From Phaseolibacter flectens ATCC 12775 (GTDB lineage: Bacteria > Pseudomonadota > Gammaproteobacteria > Enterobacterales > Enterobacteriaceae), in assembly GCF_000518745.1 (NCBI RefSeq), contig NZ_JAEE01000001.1, positions 775,491 to 839,490 of the forward strand: 64,000 nt of DNA, in the 5' to 3' direction. Below are positions 53,505 to 64,000 of this stretch, one piece after another. The notes under the pieces were generated by a model. The model was not told the origin of the DNA. It saw only the letters and a program-made list of their open reading frames with translations, and made no database searches. The stretch's first letter is position 1; the number at the start of each line of letters is the position of its first letter. The position numbers and the translations under genes are program-made.

Positions 53505-53873
53505 TCAAAAAAAATAAGAATAGAGCAGGGTTATCCAGACAATGATCGCAAGAACGAGAGTAACTAAAACCGCGGCAGAGGCAATATCTTTAGCCCTCCC
53601 CGATAAAACATGGAATTCTGGACCACAACGATCAACGACGGATTCGATTGCACTGTTAATTAATTCGACGATAAAGACCAGCCAAACTGATCCGATTAGC
53701 ATTAATTTGGCCATTACCGGCACGGGCAACAATAACGCAATGATCATTGCCACTATTCCCACAACGCCCTCTTGCCTAATCGCAGCCTCATTCTGCCACG
53801 CGGCCTTCAAACCTTGCCATGAATATCCCATTGCATTCACTAATCTTTTGAATCCTGTCACCTGATTACCCAT
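53505..53873 (-). CDS. dgkA: diacylglycerol kinase
   Basis: A 122-residue inner-membrane protein (E. coli 122). Three membrane segments and the conserved active-site stretch FIVELINSAIESVVDR, with preceding GYSWQGLKAAWQNEAAIRQE. It phosphorylates diacylglycerol released from membrane-derived oligosaccharide synthesis. Divergent from plsB, as in E. coli. Confidence 0.96.
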   Translation of the reverse strand: MGNQVTGFKRLVNAMGYSWQGLKAAWQNEAAIRQEGVVGIVAMIIALLLPVPVMAKLMLIGSVWLVFIVELINSAIESVVDRCGPEFHVLSGRAKDIASAAVLVTLVLAIIVWITLLYSYFF

Positions 53874-54005
53874 ACTCTTAATTTCTCTTTGAGCAAATGA
53901 TTAATTGATACGATCAACAACAAACTGCATTCAGCAGCAGATATTTTGCCTCAATTCTGATATGATACATAGGCTTTTCTAAGATAAGAGGCCACAGAAT
54001 TGTCT

Positions 54006-56438
54006 ATGTCAAATTGGCATGAACTCTATTATAAACTGTTTAATTTACCATTAAATTTACTGGTAAAAAGCAAAGTCATTCCTAACGATCCTGTCGTCGA
54101 GCTTGGACTCGATCTCAGTCGACCGATCGTTTACGCACTACCTTATGATTCGAGGACTGACCTGCTTGCATTAAGAACGCAATGCCAAGCTTTGGATCTC
54201 CCAGATCCACTGAGTCCGATAGATATCGATGGCTGCTTACTGCCTCGTTATGTGTATATTCATGATGGGCCTCGTGTTTTTCCTGCTTTCGAACCGAACA
54301 TCCAAACCAAAACAATTTTCCACAGCTACCTTGATCTTCATCGTAATAATCCAGAACTCGATATTCAATTGCTCCCCGTTTCAGTCATGTTCGGCAGAGC
54401 ACCGGCAAAAGAAATCCCTGGAGAAAGTCGCCCTTTGCTGCGTGAATTAAATGGTATTCAGAAGTTCTTTGCCGTTTTATGGTTAGGTCGTGATAGTTTT
54501 GTGCGCTTTTCACCCGTTGTTTCTTTGAGGCAAATGGCCGACCAACACGGCACAGACCAATCGATCGCTCAAAAACTGGCTCGTGTTGCTCATATCCATT
54601 TTGCACGGCAACGCCTTGCTGCCGTAGGCCCTAATTTACCAGCTAGACAAGATCTTTTTGATAAACTATTGAAATCTCGGGCTATCGCCAAGGCGGTAGA
54701 AGATGAGTCTCGTGCAAAAAAAATCGCCATTACGCAAGCACAAGCCAATGCCGTCACCATGATGGAAGAAATTGCCGCCAATTTCTCCTATGAAGCGATC
54801 CGAATGACCGATCGCATTATGGGATGGTTATGGAGTCGATTATATAAAGGAATTAACGTTAGCGGTGGAGAAAAAGTCCGTCAGCTTGCGCAAGATGGCC
54901 ATGAACTGGTCTATGTGCCCTGCCACCGTAGCCATATGGATTATTTATTATTATCCTACGTTCTTTATCATCAAGGGCTCGTTCCACCTCATATTGCTGC
55001 GGGTGTCAATTTAAATTTCTGGCCAGCGGGCCCGATTTTCAGACACCTCGGTGCTTTTTTTATCCGCCGTTCTTTTAAAGGTAATAAGCTCTATTCAACG
55101 GTATTCCGAGAGTACCTTGGTGAACTCTTTAGTCGCGGTTATTCTGTCGAGTACTTTGTTGAAGGGGGGCGCTCTCGCACCGGAAGGCTGTTAGAACCGA
55201 AAACCGGCACCCTGACAATGACCATTCAGGCTATGCTACGCGGCACAAATCGACCGATTACACTCGTACCTATCTATATCGGCTACGAACACGTCATGGA
55301 GGTAAGCACTTACTCCAGAGAATTGCGTGGCGCGACAAAAGAGAAAGAAAGTTTGCTGCAAATGTTACGAGGCCTACGCAAATTACGCGATCTTGGCCAG
55401 GGTTATGTCAATTTTGGTGAACCTCTTTCTCTCGTTAATTATTTGAACCACCACGTGACAGATTGGCGTGACGCAATTGATCCCATCGAAGCTCAACGCC
55501 CAACTTGGATGGCTCAGGTTGTGAGTGATATCGCTGAAAAAATGATGGTGCGAATCAATAATGCCGGTGCGGCTAATGCAATGAACCTCTGTGTGACAGC
55601 ACTTCTGTCCTCAAGTCAGCGCTCACTCACTCGAAAACAACTGTTAACTCAGTTAGATTGCTATTGTGCACTATTAAAACATGTCCCTTATTCTGACGAA
55701 TGCACGCTGCCTGCTGAGACGTCAGAACAGCTACTTGATAGTGCAATGGCAATGAATAAATTTGTCGTAGAGCACGACACCCTCGGTGAAATGATCTCAT
55801 TACCCCGAGAACAAGCGGTATTGATGACATATTATCGTAATAATATTCATCATTTATTGGTGATGCCCGCCTTGGTTGCAGCCATCATTAGTCGTCATAT
55901 TTCGGTGTCAAAAACAGAAATTAATCGTCAAATTTCGCTTATTTACCCGATGATCCGCAATGAGCTATTTTTACGTTGGACAGAGCAAGAGCTGCCCAAG
56001 GTTATCGAGCAAATTTTAGTTGAGCTGGGCAGACAAGAATTGATATGCCAAGAACACCAAAATTATACTGTTAATCCCACTCGCAACCGAGCCTGTTTGT
56101 TACTTGCTGCTGGAGTAAAAGAGACTTTACAACGTTTTGCTCTGACCTTTACCATCCTTTGTAATAAACCGGATATTAACCGTGGTACGTTGGAAAAAGA
56201 GAGCCGGATCCTTGCTCAGCGACTTTCTACGTTACATGGTATCAATGCCCCTGAGTTTTTTGATAAGGCTGTATTTAGTACCTTGGTCAATACCTTGCGG
56301 CAAAAAGGTTATATTAGCGATAAAGCGGATGCGGATATTCAGCAAATTACAGTGATGCGCGATATGTTGTTAGCTTTAGTCAGTGATAATGTCAAGTTGA
56401 CCATTCTTAATGCCGATGAGATAAGTCACAGCCATTAA
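54006..56438 (+). CDS. plsB: glycerol-3-phosphate acyltransferase
   Basis: An 810-residue protein (E. coli 807). I chose ATG 54006 ([20 protein letters not shown]) by family comparison; TTG at 54000 has better spacing to AGAGG and remains possible. The acyltransferase motifs are [13 protein letters not shown] (HX4D), [19 protein letters not shown], and [16 protein letters not shown]. It makes the first step of membrane phospholipid synthesis at the inner membrane. Confidence 0.97.
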   Translation: MSNWHELYYKLFNLPLNLLVKSKVIPNDPVVELGLDLSRPIVYALPYDSRTDLLALRTQCQALDLPDPLSPIDIDGCLLPRYVYIHDGPRVFPAFEPNIQTKTIFHSYLDLHRNNPELDIQLLPVSVMFGRAPAKEIPGESRPLLRELNGIQKFFAVLWLGRDSFVRFSPVVSLRQMADQHGTDQSIAQKLARVAHIHFARQRLAAVGPNLPARQDLFDKLLKSRAIAKAVEDESRAKKIAITQAQANAVTMMEEIAANFSYEAIRMTDRIMGWLWSRLYKGINVSGGEKVRQLAQDGHELVYVPCHRSHMDYLLLSYVLYHQGLVPPHIAAGVNLNFWPAGPIFRHLGAFFIRRSFKGNKLYSTVFREYLGELFSRGYSVEYFVEGGRSRTGRLLEPKTGTLTMTIQAMLRGTNRPITLVPIYIGYEHVMEVSTYSRELRGATKEKESLLQMLRGLRKLRDLGQGYVNFGEPLSLVNYLNHHVTDWRDAIDPIEAQRPTWMAQVVSDIAEKMMVRINNAGAANAMNLCVTALLSSSQRSLTRKQLLTQLDCYCALLKHVPYSDECTLPAETSEQLLDSAMAMNKFVVEHDTLGEMISLPREQAVLMTYYRNNIHHLLVMPALVAAIISRHISVSKTEINRQISLIYPMIRNELFLRWTEQELPKVIEQILVELGRQELICQEHQNYTVNPTRNRACLLLAAGVKETLQRFALTFTILCNKPDINRGTLEKESRILAQRLSTLHGINAPEFFDKAVFSTLVNTLRQKGYISDKADADIQQITVMRDMLLALVSDNVKLTILNADEISHSH

Positions 56439-56448
56439 ACGTTGCCAA

Positions 56449-56478
56449 GGATTGCTCGACAATGAGGTCGAGCAATCC
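56449..56478. terminator. bidirectional terminator-like hairpin between plsB and ubiA
   Basis: GGATTGCTCGAC-aatga-GGTCGAGCAATCC is a perfect 12-base stem between two convergent genes. No strong T-run follows, so termination efficiency is uncertain. Confidence 0.7.
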
Positions 56479-56491
56479 TCTCAAACACTCA

Positions 56492-57376
56492 TTACATCAA
56501 ATTGATAAAAGGCAATGTACTGAGCAGTATTCCCAAGAATATCACCAGACCGACCCAATTGTTGTTTAGAAATGCTTGGAAGCACGCTTCACGCTGGCGT
56601 CCCGCGATCAGCTTCTGTTGATAGATAAAATATCCTCCTGCCAGTGCTAGAGAGCCATAATAGTAGCTATGTAATGCTAACTCACGACCGACCAGTATCA
56701 AGAGAAGTAACGTTAACAGTTGTAAAATACCAATAATGGCTTTGTCTGCTCGCCCGAATAATATTGCGGTTGATTTCACACCAATTTTTAAATCATCGTC
56801 TCGATCAACCATCGCATATTGTGTGTCATAAGCCACGGTCCAGCAGAGATTAGCAGCAAAAAGTAACCAGCATACAACAGGAACATCGTTACTGACCGCC
56901 ATCCAAGCCATTGGAATAGACCAACCAAATGCAGCGCCCAAGATAACCTGAGGTAATGAAGTCACCCGCTTCATAAAGGGGTATATCGCTGCTAAAAACA
57001 ATCCCACGATGGAAAGTAATATCGTATTGAGATTCATCGTTAAGACTAAGATAAACGCAAGTAGTACCAAAACTAAAAAAAGTAATTTTGCCTCTTTTTC
57101 ACTCACTCGACCTGAGGGCAATGGGCGATGCTGCGTTCTTTTTACATGCCCATCTATTTTACGATCCGCGTAATCATTAATTACACATCCTGCTGCGCGC
57201 ATCACGACTACCCCTGCCGTGAACACAAAAAAAATACTCAACGGAGGAAATGTCTTCGCTGAAAGCCACAGCGACCAGAAAGTTGGCCACAGTAATAATA
57301 GTGTCCCGATGGGCTTATCGAGTCTCATCAGCTGAAGCAATGCTTTGATTTTATCGCGTGTGAGGCCTTTATACAC
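56492..57376 (-). CDS. ubiA: 4-hydroxybenzoate polyprenyltransferase
   Basis: A 294-residue membrane protein (E. coli 290). The two aspartate-rich motifs for prenyl diphosphate and magnesium are [15 protein letters not shown] and [16 protein letters not shown]. It adds the isoprenoid tail to 4-hydroxybenzoate in ubiquinone synthesis. It follows ubiC by 13 bases in one operon. Confidence 0.97.
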   Translation of the reverse strand: MYKGLTRDKIKALLQLMRLDKPIGTLLLLWPTFWSLWLSAKTFPPLSIFFVFTAGVVVMRAAGCVINDYADRKIDGHVKRTQHRPLPSGRVSEKEAKLLFLVLVLLAFILVLTMNLNTILLSIVGLFLAAIYPFMKRVTSLPQVILGAAFGWSIPMAWMAVSNDVPVVCWLLFAANLCWTVAYDTQYAMVDRDDDLKIGVKSTAILFGRADKAIIGILQLLTLLLLILVGRELALHSYYYGSLALAGGYFIYQQKLIAGRQREACFQAFLNNNWVGLVIFLGILLSTLPFINLM

Positions 57377-57389
57377 AGTCTTATGATCC

Positions 57390-57926
57390 TTAACGAGTTT
57401 TTAAATAGGCAGGGGATGCTGGTAAAAATAGTTCTGTTAATAATAATGGTTTATTACTCAGACGTAATAAGGATCGTCGCCCCCAGAGTGCTTGGTAATG
57501 ACCAATTTCAATAAAATCTCTGCTTAAATTTCCAACACTAAATAAATAATGACCCAATGGACGCGTCCCTATCGTCACCAGTTGTTGTTCCGTACCTTGT
57601 AAGCTCGCCTCAGGGATCACCGTACGGCCAATTAACCAAGCTTCATCATCGCCATAAAGCGTGATTTCACGGATCCAATATTGCTGACAATCAACCATCG
57701 CCAGAGCCTGTTGTTCATGTGTTAACAAAGCAGATTGACCGACAAATTTTTCTTCCATCACTTCAACACGGATATGCTGGCAAAACTGATTAAGTTTCGC
57801 AGTCATCGATCCCTGCTCATAAAGCCATTCTGCTAAGTATTCCGGATATGGGGAGGTAAGCTCAGGCTCCCAAGTAAGCCGATATAATTTCTGTAAGTGC
57901 TGTCGATCCATATTATTTTCGGCCAA
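57390..57926 (-). CDS. ubiC: chorismate pyruvate-lyase
   Basis: A 178-residue protein (E. coli 165). Conserved parts include [33 protein letters not shown] and [20 protein letters not shown]. It converts chorismate to 4-hydroxybenzoate, the substrate of UbiA encoded next. The start ATG 57926 gives about 13 residues more than E. coli; a methionine at residue 5 is an alternative. Confidence 0.95.
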   Translation of the reverse strand: MAENNMDRQHLQKLYRLTWEPELTSPYPEYLAEWLYEQGSMTAKLNQFCQHIRVEVMEEKFVGQSALLTHEQQALAMVDCQQYWIREITLYGDDEAWLIGRTVIPEASLQGTEQQLVTIGTRPLGHYLFSVGNLSRDFIEIGHYQALWGRRSLLRLSNKPLLLTELFLPASPAYLKTR

Positions 57927-58062
57927 GGGCCGACCTCTGCTGTCGGGCTCAAGGTTATCATATCAGACCTGATAAGATGCCAGAATACTTTGATATCCAG
58001 CCCGATCAAAAGAAGGGCCCTTTACGGTCTATTCAATTAATCTCTCCGCAAAAAATGTCCAA

Positions 58063-58482
58063 CTATTCCCGCTTTAATCTTTTACTGTTAGCTAACCACA
58101 GGGTTCCCACTAGAATGAGAATTGATCCAGCATAAACAAGGGTATCCAGTGGGTCTTTATGATCGACAATGATCAGACGGACAATCGCAGTGATGCCAAT
58201 GTAGATGAAATAACGTAGAGGAAAGTGATAACCCGACTGAAAATATTTGATGATTAAAGCAATGAATTCAAAGTATAAAAAATAAATTACAATCCCTTCG
58301 ATTAATAAATAAGCAGATAACTCTTCACCACTATAGAACAACACTTTAACAAGATTCACTGTCTCTTTGCCAAGGAAGATCGCCAGTATAATTGCCAATA
58401 TAATTAGCCCGATATTTAATACCCATTGCAACAATGTTGCGATAGTTGCAGGTATCGTTGATGTGTCAAAATTACGATGCAT
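58063..58482 (-). CDS. psiE: phosphate-starvation-inducible membrane protein PsiE
   Basis: From ATG 58482 the protein has 139 residues (E. coli 136); the longer frame upstream is not homologous. Four membrane segments are seen. The highly conserved [20 protein letters not shown] and [20 protein letters not shown] confirm the family. Its biochemical role is unknown. Confidence 0.93.
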   Translation of the reverse strand: MHRNFDTSTIPATIATLLQWVLNIGLIILAIILAIFLGKETVNLVKVLFYSGEELSAYLLIEGIVIYFLYFEFIALIIKYFQSGYHFPLRYFIYIGITAIVRLIIVDHKDPLDTLVYAGSILILVGTLWLANSKRLKRE

Positions 58483-58580
58483 AATGCGGTGATCCCTGAT
58501 TGGTCGGTTTGCTCGGCATATAATGAGGCAAGATAAGGCCATTCACAATAAAATCCCTCACTCCTGTGCTGATCTCGGGC

Positions 58581-58608
58581 AAAAAAAAAGCGGCAAAATA
58601 TTGCCGCA
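58581..58608 (-). terminator. terminator of pgi
   Basis: Read leftward, GCGGCAA-tatt-TTGCCGC followed by nine T. A very strong intrinsic terminator 18 bases past the pgi stop. Confidence 0.95.
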
Positions 58609-58625
58609 TTGTTTTCGTACTGGCT

Positions 58626-60275
58626 TTACTGACGCCAATTTTTATACTGATTGATTAATCCATTGGTTGAACTGTCGTGGCTGTTTATCTCAGCATTATC
58701 AGCTAATTCAGGTAAAATACGATTTGCAAGCTGTTTGCCCAACTCAACACCCCATTGGTCAAAACTGAAGATATTCAGGATAACCCCTTGTGTAAATATC
58801 TTATGTTCATACATTGCAATCAGAGCACCAAGACTATAAGGGGTGATCGCTTTTAACAAAATGGAATTGGTTGGTCGATTACCCGTAAAGACTTTGAAAG
58901 GCACAATCTCAGCCACCGATTGATGATCCTTACCTGAATCAATAAATTCTTGTTCAACTTGTTGCCGAGATTTACCAAAGGCTAAGGCTTCAGTCTGAGC
59001 AAAAAAGTTAGACAGTAATTTATCATGGTGATCGCCCAAAGGATTATGGCTTAACGCCGGCGCAATAAAATCACAAGGTATCAGTTTGGTCCCTTGGTGA
59101 ATGAGCTGGTAAAAAGCATGCTGGCCATTGGTACCCGGCTCACCCCAAATAATAGGCCCAGTTTGGTAATCCACAGGCTTACCATCTCGACCCACATATT
59201 TTCCATTCGACTCCATATTTCCTTGCTGAAAATAGGCGGCAAAACGATGCATATATTGATCATAAGGCAGAATGGCTTCCGTTTCTGCACCGAAAAAGTT
59301 GTTATACCAAATCCCAATCAGCGCCAAAATGACTGGTAAATTTTCTTCCGGTTTCGCCGTGCAAAAATGCTGATCCATGGCATGTGCACCTTCGAGCAAT
59401 TGCACGAAGTTATCATAACCAATCGAAAGACAAATGGATAAACCAATTGCAGACCATAAGGAATAACGCCCGCCTACCCAGTCCCAAAATTCAAACATAT
59501 TATCAGTATCAATACCAAACTCACTGACCGCCTTACCATTAGTCGATAAAGCAACAAAGTGACTAGCAACATGACGCGGATCTTTGGCACTGGCTAATAA
59601 CCAATCACGGGCACTGTGGGCATTCGTCATCGTCTCCTGTGTGGTGAAGGTTTTAGAAGCAACTAAAAACAGGGTAGTTTCAGGATTTAACGGTTTAAGT
59701 GTTTCTGCCATATGTGTAGCATCAACGTTGGATACAAAATGCATTTGCAGGTGATTTTTATAGGGGCGTAACGCTTCTGTCACCATAAATGGCCCTAAAT
59801 CTGAACCACCAATACCAATATTCACCACATCAGTAATGGCCTTACCGCTATAGCCCAGCCACTCCCCCTGAATGACCCGTTCCGAAAAATGCTGCATTTT
59901 TGCTAATACCGCATTCACCTGTGGCATCACATCCTCGCCATCAACCTTGATCGGTGTATTGCTACGATTACGTAATGCCGTGTGCAAAACAGCGCGATCT
60001 TCAGTACGATTGATTTTTTCTCCCGAAAACATCGCTTGAATTGCAGCGGTTAAGTCACATTCTTTCGCTAACTGCTGTAATTGATTGAGCGTGTCTTGCG
60101 TAATGCGATTTTTTGAAAAATCCAACAAGATCTGCTGTTCAAACTGTAAGGAAAAACGTGAAAACCGCTGAGGATCATCAGCAAATAATTGGGAAATTTG
60201 TACTTTTTCCATCTCTTTAAAATGCTGCTCTAATGATTTCCATGCTGCAGTTTGCGTCGGGTTAGTCTTTTTCAT
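58626..60275 (-). CDS. pgi: glucose-6-phosphate isomerase
   Basis: A 549-residue protein, the same length as in E. coli. Signature blocks: [36 protein letters not shown], and [18 protein letters not shown]. It interconverts glucose 6-phosphate and fructose 6-phosphate in glycolysis. It is divergent from lysC, as in E. coli. Confidence 0.98.
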   Translation of the reverse strand: MKKTNPTQTAAWKSLEQHFKEMEKVQISQLFADDPQRFSRFSLQFEQQILLDFSKNRITQDTLNQLQQLAKECDLTAAIQAMFSGEKINRTEDRAVLHTALRNRSNTPIKVDGEDVMPQVNAVLAKMQHFSERVIQGEWLGYSGKAITDVVNIGIGGSDLGPFMVTEALRPYKNHLQMHFVSNVDATHMAETLKPLNPETTLFLVASKTFTTQETMTNAHSARDWLLASAKDPRHVASHFVALSTNGKAVSEFGIDTDNMFEFWDWVGGRYSLWSAIGLSICLSIGYDNFVQLLEGAHAMDQHFCTAKPEENLPVILALIGIWYNNFFGAETEAILPYDQYMHRFAAYFQQGNMESNGKYVGRDGKPVDYQTGPIIWGEPGTNGQHAFYQLIHQGTKLIPCDFIAPALSHNPLGDHHDKLLSNFFAQTEALAFGKSRQQVEQEFIDSGKDHQSVAEIVPFKVFTGNRPTNSILLKAITPYSLGALIAMYEHKIFTQGVILNIFSFDQWGVELGKQLANRILPELADNAEINSHDSSTNGLINQYKNWRQ

Positions 60276-60652
60276 AACAACACTCTTGAATTTAAATTAA
60301 GAATTGTCAGGTAAGCGGGGTTATTTAAAGCATCCCCAACAGGCCATGACCTAGAATCATTGACCAATAACAGAAAAGTATGCCATTTTTTATCGTTTAT
60401 TGTGCTTTCTTGGGCATAGATACCGTTTGGACACTATGGTTCACTCTATTCTGACTCGCCACAATGGGTTTGCTTCTGTGTGCTATCGCCAATAACTATT
60501 TGATCATTGAGTGACATTACGGATTAAGTCCCCCCCAATCCATGTCGGCCAAAAGACAATCTGCTGATTGCTGAGAGGGCGTCGCCAGAGATGATTTTAT
60601 CCTTAACAAGGATTGCATTACTGAATATTTATAATTACAGTGTAGGTATAGA
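60276..60652. other. spacer between pgi and the lysC riboswitch
   Basis: About 380 bases holding divergent promoters. No gene is supported. The lysC transcript should begin shortly before 60650. Confidence 0.5.
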
Positions 60653-60843
60653 ACCAGGAGAGGTGCATTGCCCAGGTATGCTATCAGAGGATCCGTATCC
60701 GAAGATGATAGCCGAGGGGGAGCAGTGCCGAGATGATACATGTGTGCGGATACATTATTCATCGACTACAAAGGCTGAATCCTTTGAGTTGTCACCACAA
60801 TATCTAAGGATATTGGCTGTAGGTGGAGCGCTTCTGGGGAGCT
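60653..60843 (+). ncRNA. lysine riboswitch (L box) of lysC
   Basis: The leader holds the conserved blocks of lysine riboswitches in order: GAGAGGTGCATTGCCCAGG, GATGATAGCCGAGGGGGAGC, AGTGCCGAGATGATACATG, AAAGGCTGAATCCTTTGAG, GTTGTCACCACAATATC, and the closing GGTGGAGCGCTTCTGGGGAG. The outer parts pair to form P1. It matches the E. coli lysC leader block by block. Bound lysine should block lysC translation and lower its mRNA level. Confidence 0.95.
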
Positions 60844-60940
60844 AACACCAACCTGCGCGCAGGTATCCTGTCATCTCCCCCCTCCCCCGCCTCTCAGCGA
60901 ATATATGTATGCAATGGATACGGATAAGAGGTTGCCAAAC

Positions 60941-62296
60941 ATGTTTGAACCCGGTCTCATCGTCGCTAAATTTGGTGGCACTAGCGTTGCTGATCACGAA
61001 GCCATGTGCCGTAGTGCTGATATTATACTCTGCTGTCCTCAGGTTAACGTGGTTGTGCTTTCTGCATCTGCTGGTGTGACTAATTCTTTAATTGAATTAG
61101 CAGAAGGACAGTTAGTCGAGCGACGAAATGAACTCGTGCAAAATATCACCGAAATTCAGTATGAAATAATCAATCAACTGACCAATTCAACGATCATTCG
61201 TGATGAAATTGAACGGATTATCGATAATATCAGTACACTCTCTGAAGCCGCTGCGCTGGCGACCTCTCCTGCATTAACTGACGAAATCATCAGTCACGGC
61301 GAGTTAATGTCAACACTGCTATTTACAGAAATATTGCGTCAACGTGGCGCAACTGCCCGCTGGTTTGATATTAGAAAAATCATGTACACCAATGACCGAT
61401 TCGGTAAAGCCGAACCCGATACGGCTCGTCTGGCAGAGTTAAGTCATCAGCTGTTACAACCTTTACTGAATGATGGCATTATCGTGACACAAGGATTTAT
61501 TGGTCGTGAGGGACAAGGACGCACAACAACACTGGGACGCGGTGGCAGTGATTATACTGCCGCTCTGCTCGGCGAAGTTTTACATGCTCAACGTATTGAT
61601 ATTTGGACTGATGTTCCAGGGATCTACAGTACTGATCCTAGGATTGTGCCTTCTGCCAAACGTATTGATGAGATCGCCTTTGAAGAAGCTTCGGAGATGG
61701 CAACTTTCGGTGCAAAAATACTTCATCCTGCCACGTTATTACCTGCCATACGAAATAATATCCCTGTGTTTGTTGGATCAAGTAAAACTCCCAATGAAGG
61801 GGGAACCTTGGTAAATAACAAAACACAGCATCGCCCACTGTATCGAGCTCTAGCGCTACGCCGACGTCAAACCTTGTTAACCCTGCACAGTCTAAATATG
61901 CTGCAAGCCAGAGGATTTTTGGCTGAAGTCTTTGCTATTCTGGCCCGCCATCAGGTTTCGGTTGATTTAATTACCACATCAGAAGTGAGTGTTGCCTTGA
62001 CCATTGATACCACGGGCTCATCCTCATCGGCCACAAGCTTACTCAGTCAAGCATTACTGACTGAGCTGGCCGCACTCTGCCATGTGGAGATCGAGGAGGA
62101 TTTGGCACTAGTTGCTCTTATCGGTAACAAGCTCTCACAAGCCAATGGGGTAGGTAAAGAAGTGTTCGGTGTTCTTTCGCCTTACAATATTCGTATGATC
62201 TGTTACGGAGCAAGTAGCTATAATTTATGTTTCTTGTTGCCGGGCAAGGATGCTGAGAACGCCATTAGAGATCTGCATCAACATCTTTTCGAATAA
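60941..62296 (+). CDS. lysC: lysine-sensitive aspartate kinase III
   Basis: From ATG 60941 (AGAGG nine bases upstream) the protein has 451 residues (E. coli 449); upstream ATGs at 60905 and 60914 lack ribosome binding sites. Kinase motif: VAKFGGTSVADHEAMCRSAD. The tail contains two ACT domains for lysine feedback (from about residue 310; LITTSEVSVALTID). It phosphorylates aspartate, the first step to lysine, threonine and methionine. Confidence 0.96.
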   Translation: MFEPGLIVAKFGGTSVADHEAMCRSADIILCCPQVNVVVLSASAGVTNSLIELAEGQLVERRNELVQNITEIQYEIINQLTNSTIIRDEIERIIDNISTLSEAAALATSPALTDEIISHGELMSTLLFTEILRQRGATARWFDIRKIMYTNDRFGKAEPDTARLAELSHQLLQPLLNDGIIVTQGFIGREGQGRTTTLGRGGSDYTAALLGEVLHAQRIDIWTDVPGIYSTDPRIVPSAKRIDEIAFEEASEMATFGAKILHPATLLPAIRNNIPVFVGSSKTPNEGGTLVNNKTQHRPLYRALALRRRQTLLTLHSLNMLQARGFLAEVFAILARHQVSVDLITTSEVSVALTIDTTGSSSSATSLLSQALLTELAALCHVEIEEDLALVALIGNKLSQANGVGKEVFGVLSPYNIRMICYGASSYNLCFLLPGKDAENAIRDLHQHLFE

Positions 62297-62774
62297 TTTA
62301 CCCCTCGAATCACACGATCATCAAGCAATCCATACCGTCTGATAATCAAGGTAACATTCATGGCATAGGTCGTTTAGCGATAAAGAAATTATTATTTCTT
62401 AATGGTGTCATAACTATGACAATCTCTTAGACACGCATTGAGATGACAGCTGCACAAAACAAAGAGCCTTGCCATTTATACATACCCACAGAAGACGATC
62501 AACTGAGGGACTGGATTCCCTCACCTGTGATCCAACGAGACTGATAGCTTGGGATAGGCTGGTTTATTGAAATTACGGCCAATTCGACCGACTTAGGGTG
62601 AGTGAGGTCCAAAGGGGAGGATACCGACAGAGTAAAAATGCAAACTGCCGTTAACCACCGTCTGACTACACGATCAGAGCCAAGGCAACAGCACTCGAAT
62701 TAGTGAATATGTCGAATCTCAAGGCTTTCCACATGAGTCCTTGATCATTCAGCTTTATTAAGCGGAGATTTCGG
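62297..62774. other. spacer between lysC and metA
   Basis: About 480 bases without a supported gene. In E. coli aceBAK and several other genes lie between metA and lysC; none remains here. Confidence 0.55.
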
Positions 62775-63704
62775 TTAATCGAGTGTTGGATTCATCTGAC
62801 TCAAATCAAAGGGTGTGATCTGATAGACATAATAGTTCAACCAGTTAGCGAATAAGAGGTACCCATGGCTGCGCCAGCTCGCTGATGGCTTTTGACTGGC
62901 ATCGTTATTCGGAAAATAATTCTCTGGTAAATCTGGGTTGAGCTGGTTATGCCTATCTCGCCAATATTCATCAGACAGTGTCATCGCATCATATTCAGGA
63001 TGCCCTGTGACAAAAACTAACCGTTTGTCCTTACTTGCCATTAAATAAGCGCCTGCCTTGTCTGAACTGGCTAAAATTTCCAAATCTTGGCATTGGTGTA
63101 GCTGCTGGCAGGAAAAAGCCGCATACCGAGAGTGCGGGGCAAGAAATGTATCATCAAATCCGCGAGTAAGTAATGCATGAGGCTGATGGATCTGATGCTG
63201 ATATACCCCACATAATTTTTTTTCCCGAGTTGCTTTAGGTAAATGATATAAAATATGTAATGCAGCTTGAGCAGCCCAACACATAAAAAGTGTCGATGTG
63301 ACATGCTCTTTTGCCCATTTTAATAATTGACAAATTTGTGGCCAGTAAGCGACATCGCAGAATTCAACTAATCCCAACGGGGCACCTGTGATGATCAACC
63401 CATCGAAGTTCTGATCCGCGATCTGTTCAAACTGACGATAAAAGGTGTCTAAATGATCCTCTGGAGTATTTTTAGAAGGTCGCTGATCGACTCTCAACAG
63501 CTGAATGTCCAATTGCAGCGGTGAGTTTGAAAGCAGCCTTAAAAACTGATTCTCAGTTTCAATTTTTTTTGGCATTAAGTTAAGTATCAGGATTTTAAGT
63601 GGTCTGATTTCTTGTAAATGGGCACGCGATGATGTCATGACAAAAATATTTTCATTTCGTAATAGATTTACCGCCGGCAGTTCATCCTGCACTCTGATAG
63701 GCAT
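62775..63704 (-). CDS. metA: homoserine O-succinyltransferase
   Basis: A 309-residue protein (E. coli 309). The catalytic residues are C142 ([12 protein letters not shown]), H235 and E237 (VTGHPEYDA). It makes O-succinylhomoserine for methionine; O-acetyl specificity cannot be excluded for this family. The 5' GGAGGAAAC is a strong ribosome binding site. MetJ boxes lie upstream. Confidence 0.97.
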   Translation of the reverse strand: MPIRVQDELPAVNLLRNENIFVMTSSRAHLQEIRPLKILILNLMPKKIETENQFLRLLSNSPLQLDIQLLRVDQRPSKNTPEDHLDTFYRQFEQIADQNFDGLIITGAPLGLVEFCDVAYWPQICQLLKWAKEHVTSTLFMCWAAQAALHILYHLPKATREKKLCGVYQHQIHQPHALLTRGFDDTFLAPHSRYAAFSCQQLHQCQDLEILASSDKAGAYLMASKDKRLVFVTGHPEYDAMTLSDEYWRDRHNQLNPDLPENYFPNNDASQKPSASWRSHGYLLFANWLNYYVYQITPFDLSQMNPTLD

Positions 63705-63739
63705 TCTGTTTCCTCCTCTCGATTACCATTTGGCTATTT

Positions 63740-63755
63740 AGCCATCCAGACAGCT
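63740..63755 (-). promoter_or_regulatory. MetJ operator (tandem met boxes) of metA
   Basis: Read leftward, AGCTGTCT-GGATGGCT forms two adjacent 8-base met boxes related to AGACGTCT, about 40 bases upstream of metA. The E. coli metA operator has a very similar AGCTATCT-GGATGTCT. Confidence 0.75.
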
Positions 63756-63868
63756 AGAATAAGTGAGCAAAACAGACATGTCGAGTACAAATGTGACTCC
63801 ATGAATTTATTTCAATGAGGTAAATACTTGGAAATGAAAATAATATAAGTTGGATATGACAGAAAGGC

Positions 63869-63893
63869 AAAAGGCCACCCTAATGGTGACCTT
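63869..63893 (-). terminator. terminator of the rRNA operon
   Basis: Read leftward, AAGGTCACC-atta-GGGTGGCC followed by TTTTGCC, about 10 bases past the 5S gene. This has the form of a rrn T1-type terminator. Confidence 0.8.
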
Positions 63894-63903
63894 TCTTTGT
63901 AGG

Positions 63904-64000
63904 ATCCTGGCAGTTCCCTACTCTCGCATGGGGAGACCCCACACTACCATCGGCGCTACGGCGTTTCACTTCTGAGTTCGGCATGGGGTCAGGTGGGACC
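63904..64000 (-). rRNA. rrf: 5S ribosomal RNA, 3' part
   Basis: The sequence is the reverse complement of the 3' 97 bases of an enterobacterial 5S rRNA (CCCCATGCGAGAGTAGGGAA, CTGCCAGG at the end). The 5' end and the rest of the operon lie beyond the right edge. An rRNA operon next to metA matches rrnE of E. coli. Confidence 0.97.

Overview
The window comes from a gammaproteobacterium of the order Enterobacterales. The evidence is conserved gene order: hiuH, yjcE, soxR/soxS, ssb/uvrA, yjbQ, tyrB, dnaB, dusA, zur, dinF, lexA, dgkA/plsB, ubiA/ubiC, psiE, pgi, lysC, metA and a 5S rRNA gene follow, in mirrored orientation, the order known from Escherichia coli around 90-92 min. The SoxR operator is perfectly palindromic and the lysine riboswitch closely resembles that of E. 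coli. Base composition is moderate (roughly 40-45% GC by eye) and long gene-poor spacers occur. I cannot name the genus from sequence alone. Several E. coli neighbours are absent (alr between dnaB and tyrB, aceBAK between metA and lysC, mal genes near ubiC).

Region 1 (1-about 19,950) is most of an apparently functional lambda-like prophage that runs off the left edge. Integrase and excisionase lie at the right end. A rightward (pL-like) operon carries an N-position basic protein, many small genes, a RecE-like nuclease, an unnamed probable ssDNA-binding protein and a phage SSB. The cI/cro switch is near 10.3 kb, and the cI transcript also carries two genes in the place of lambda rexAB. The leftward early operon encodes CII, an initiator-like protein with iteron-like repeats inside its gene, a primase-helicase, NinB, a C5 methyltransferase overlapped by a second reading frame, RusA and a Q antiterminator. 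The late lysis cassette (holin, SAR endolysin, Rz/Rz1) follows. At the far left is a divergent two-gene moron, a small unknown gene plus an Aca2-like regulator under a palindromic operator, with the layout of an anti-CRISPR operon. Next to it are a C4-like RNA and a Rha-type gene.

Region 2 (20,041-38,906) is core chromosome: redox response (soxRS), periplasmic glucose dehydrogenase, SSB/UvrA, an alcohol dehydrogenase, TyrB, DnaB and DusA.

Region 3 (about 38,950-49,905) is a graveyard of mobile DNA inserted between dusA and zur. First comes a decayed dusA-type prophage (broken integrase, intact DUF2815 gene, broken YfdQ-like and DNA polymerase genes) holding two related orphan genes. Then comes a Mig-14-like gene. 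Last is a residual lysis/regulatory cassette resembling a phage-tail bacteriocin locus (tail-fibre fragment, spanin-like gene, two holin-like genes, Q-like gene, and a repressor whose protease dyad looks lost).

Region 4 (50,794-64,000) is again core chromosome: zinc regulator zur, the SOS cluster lexA-dinF, membrane lipid and ubiquinone genes, psiE, pgi, riboswitch-controlled lysC, MetJ-controlled metA and the 3' part of an rRNA operon read leftward.
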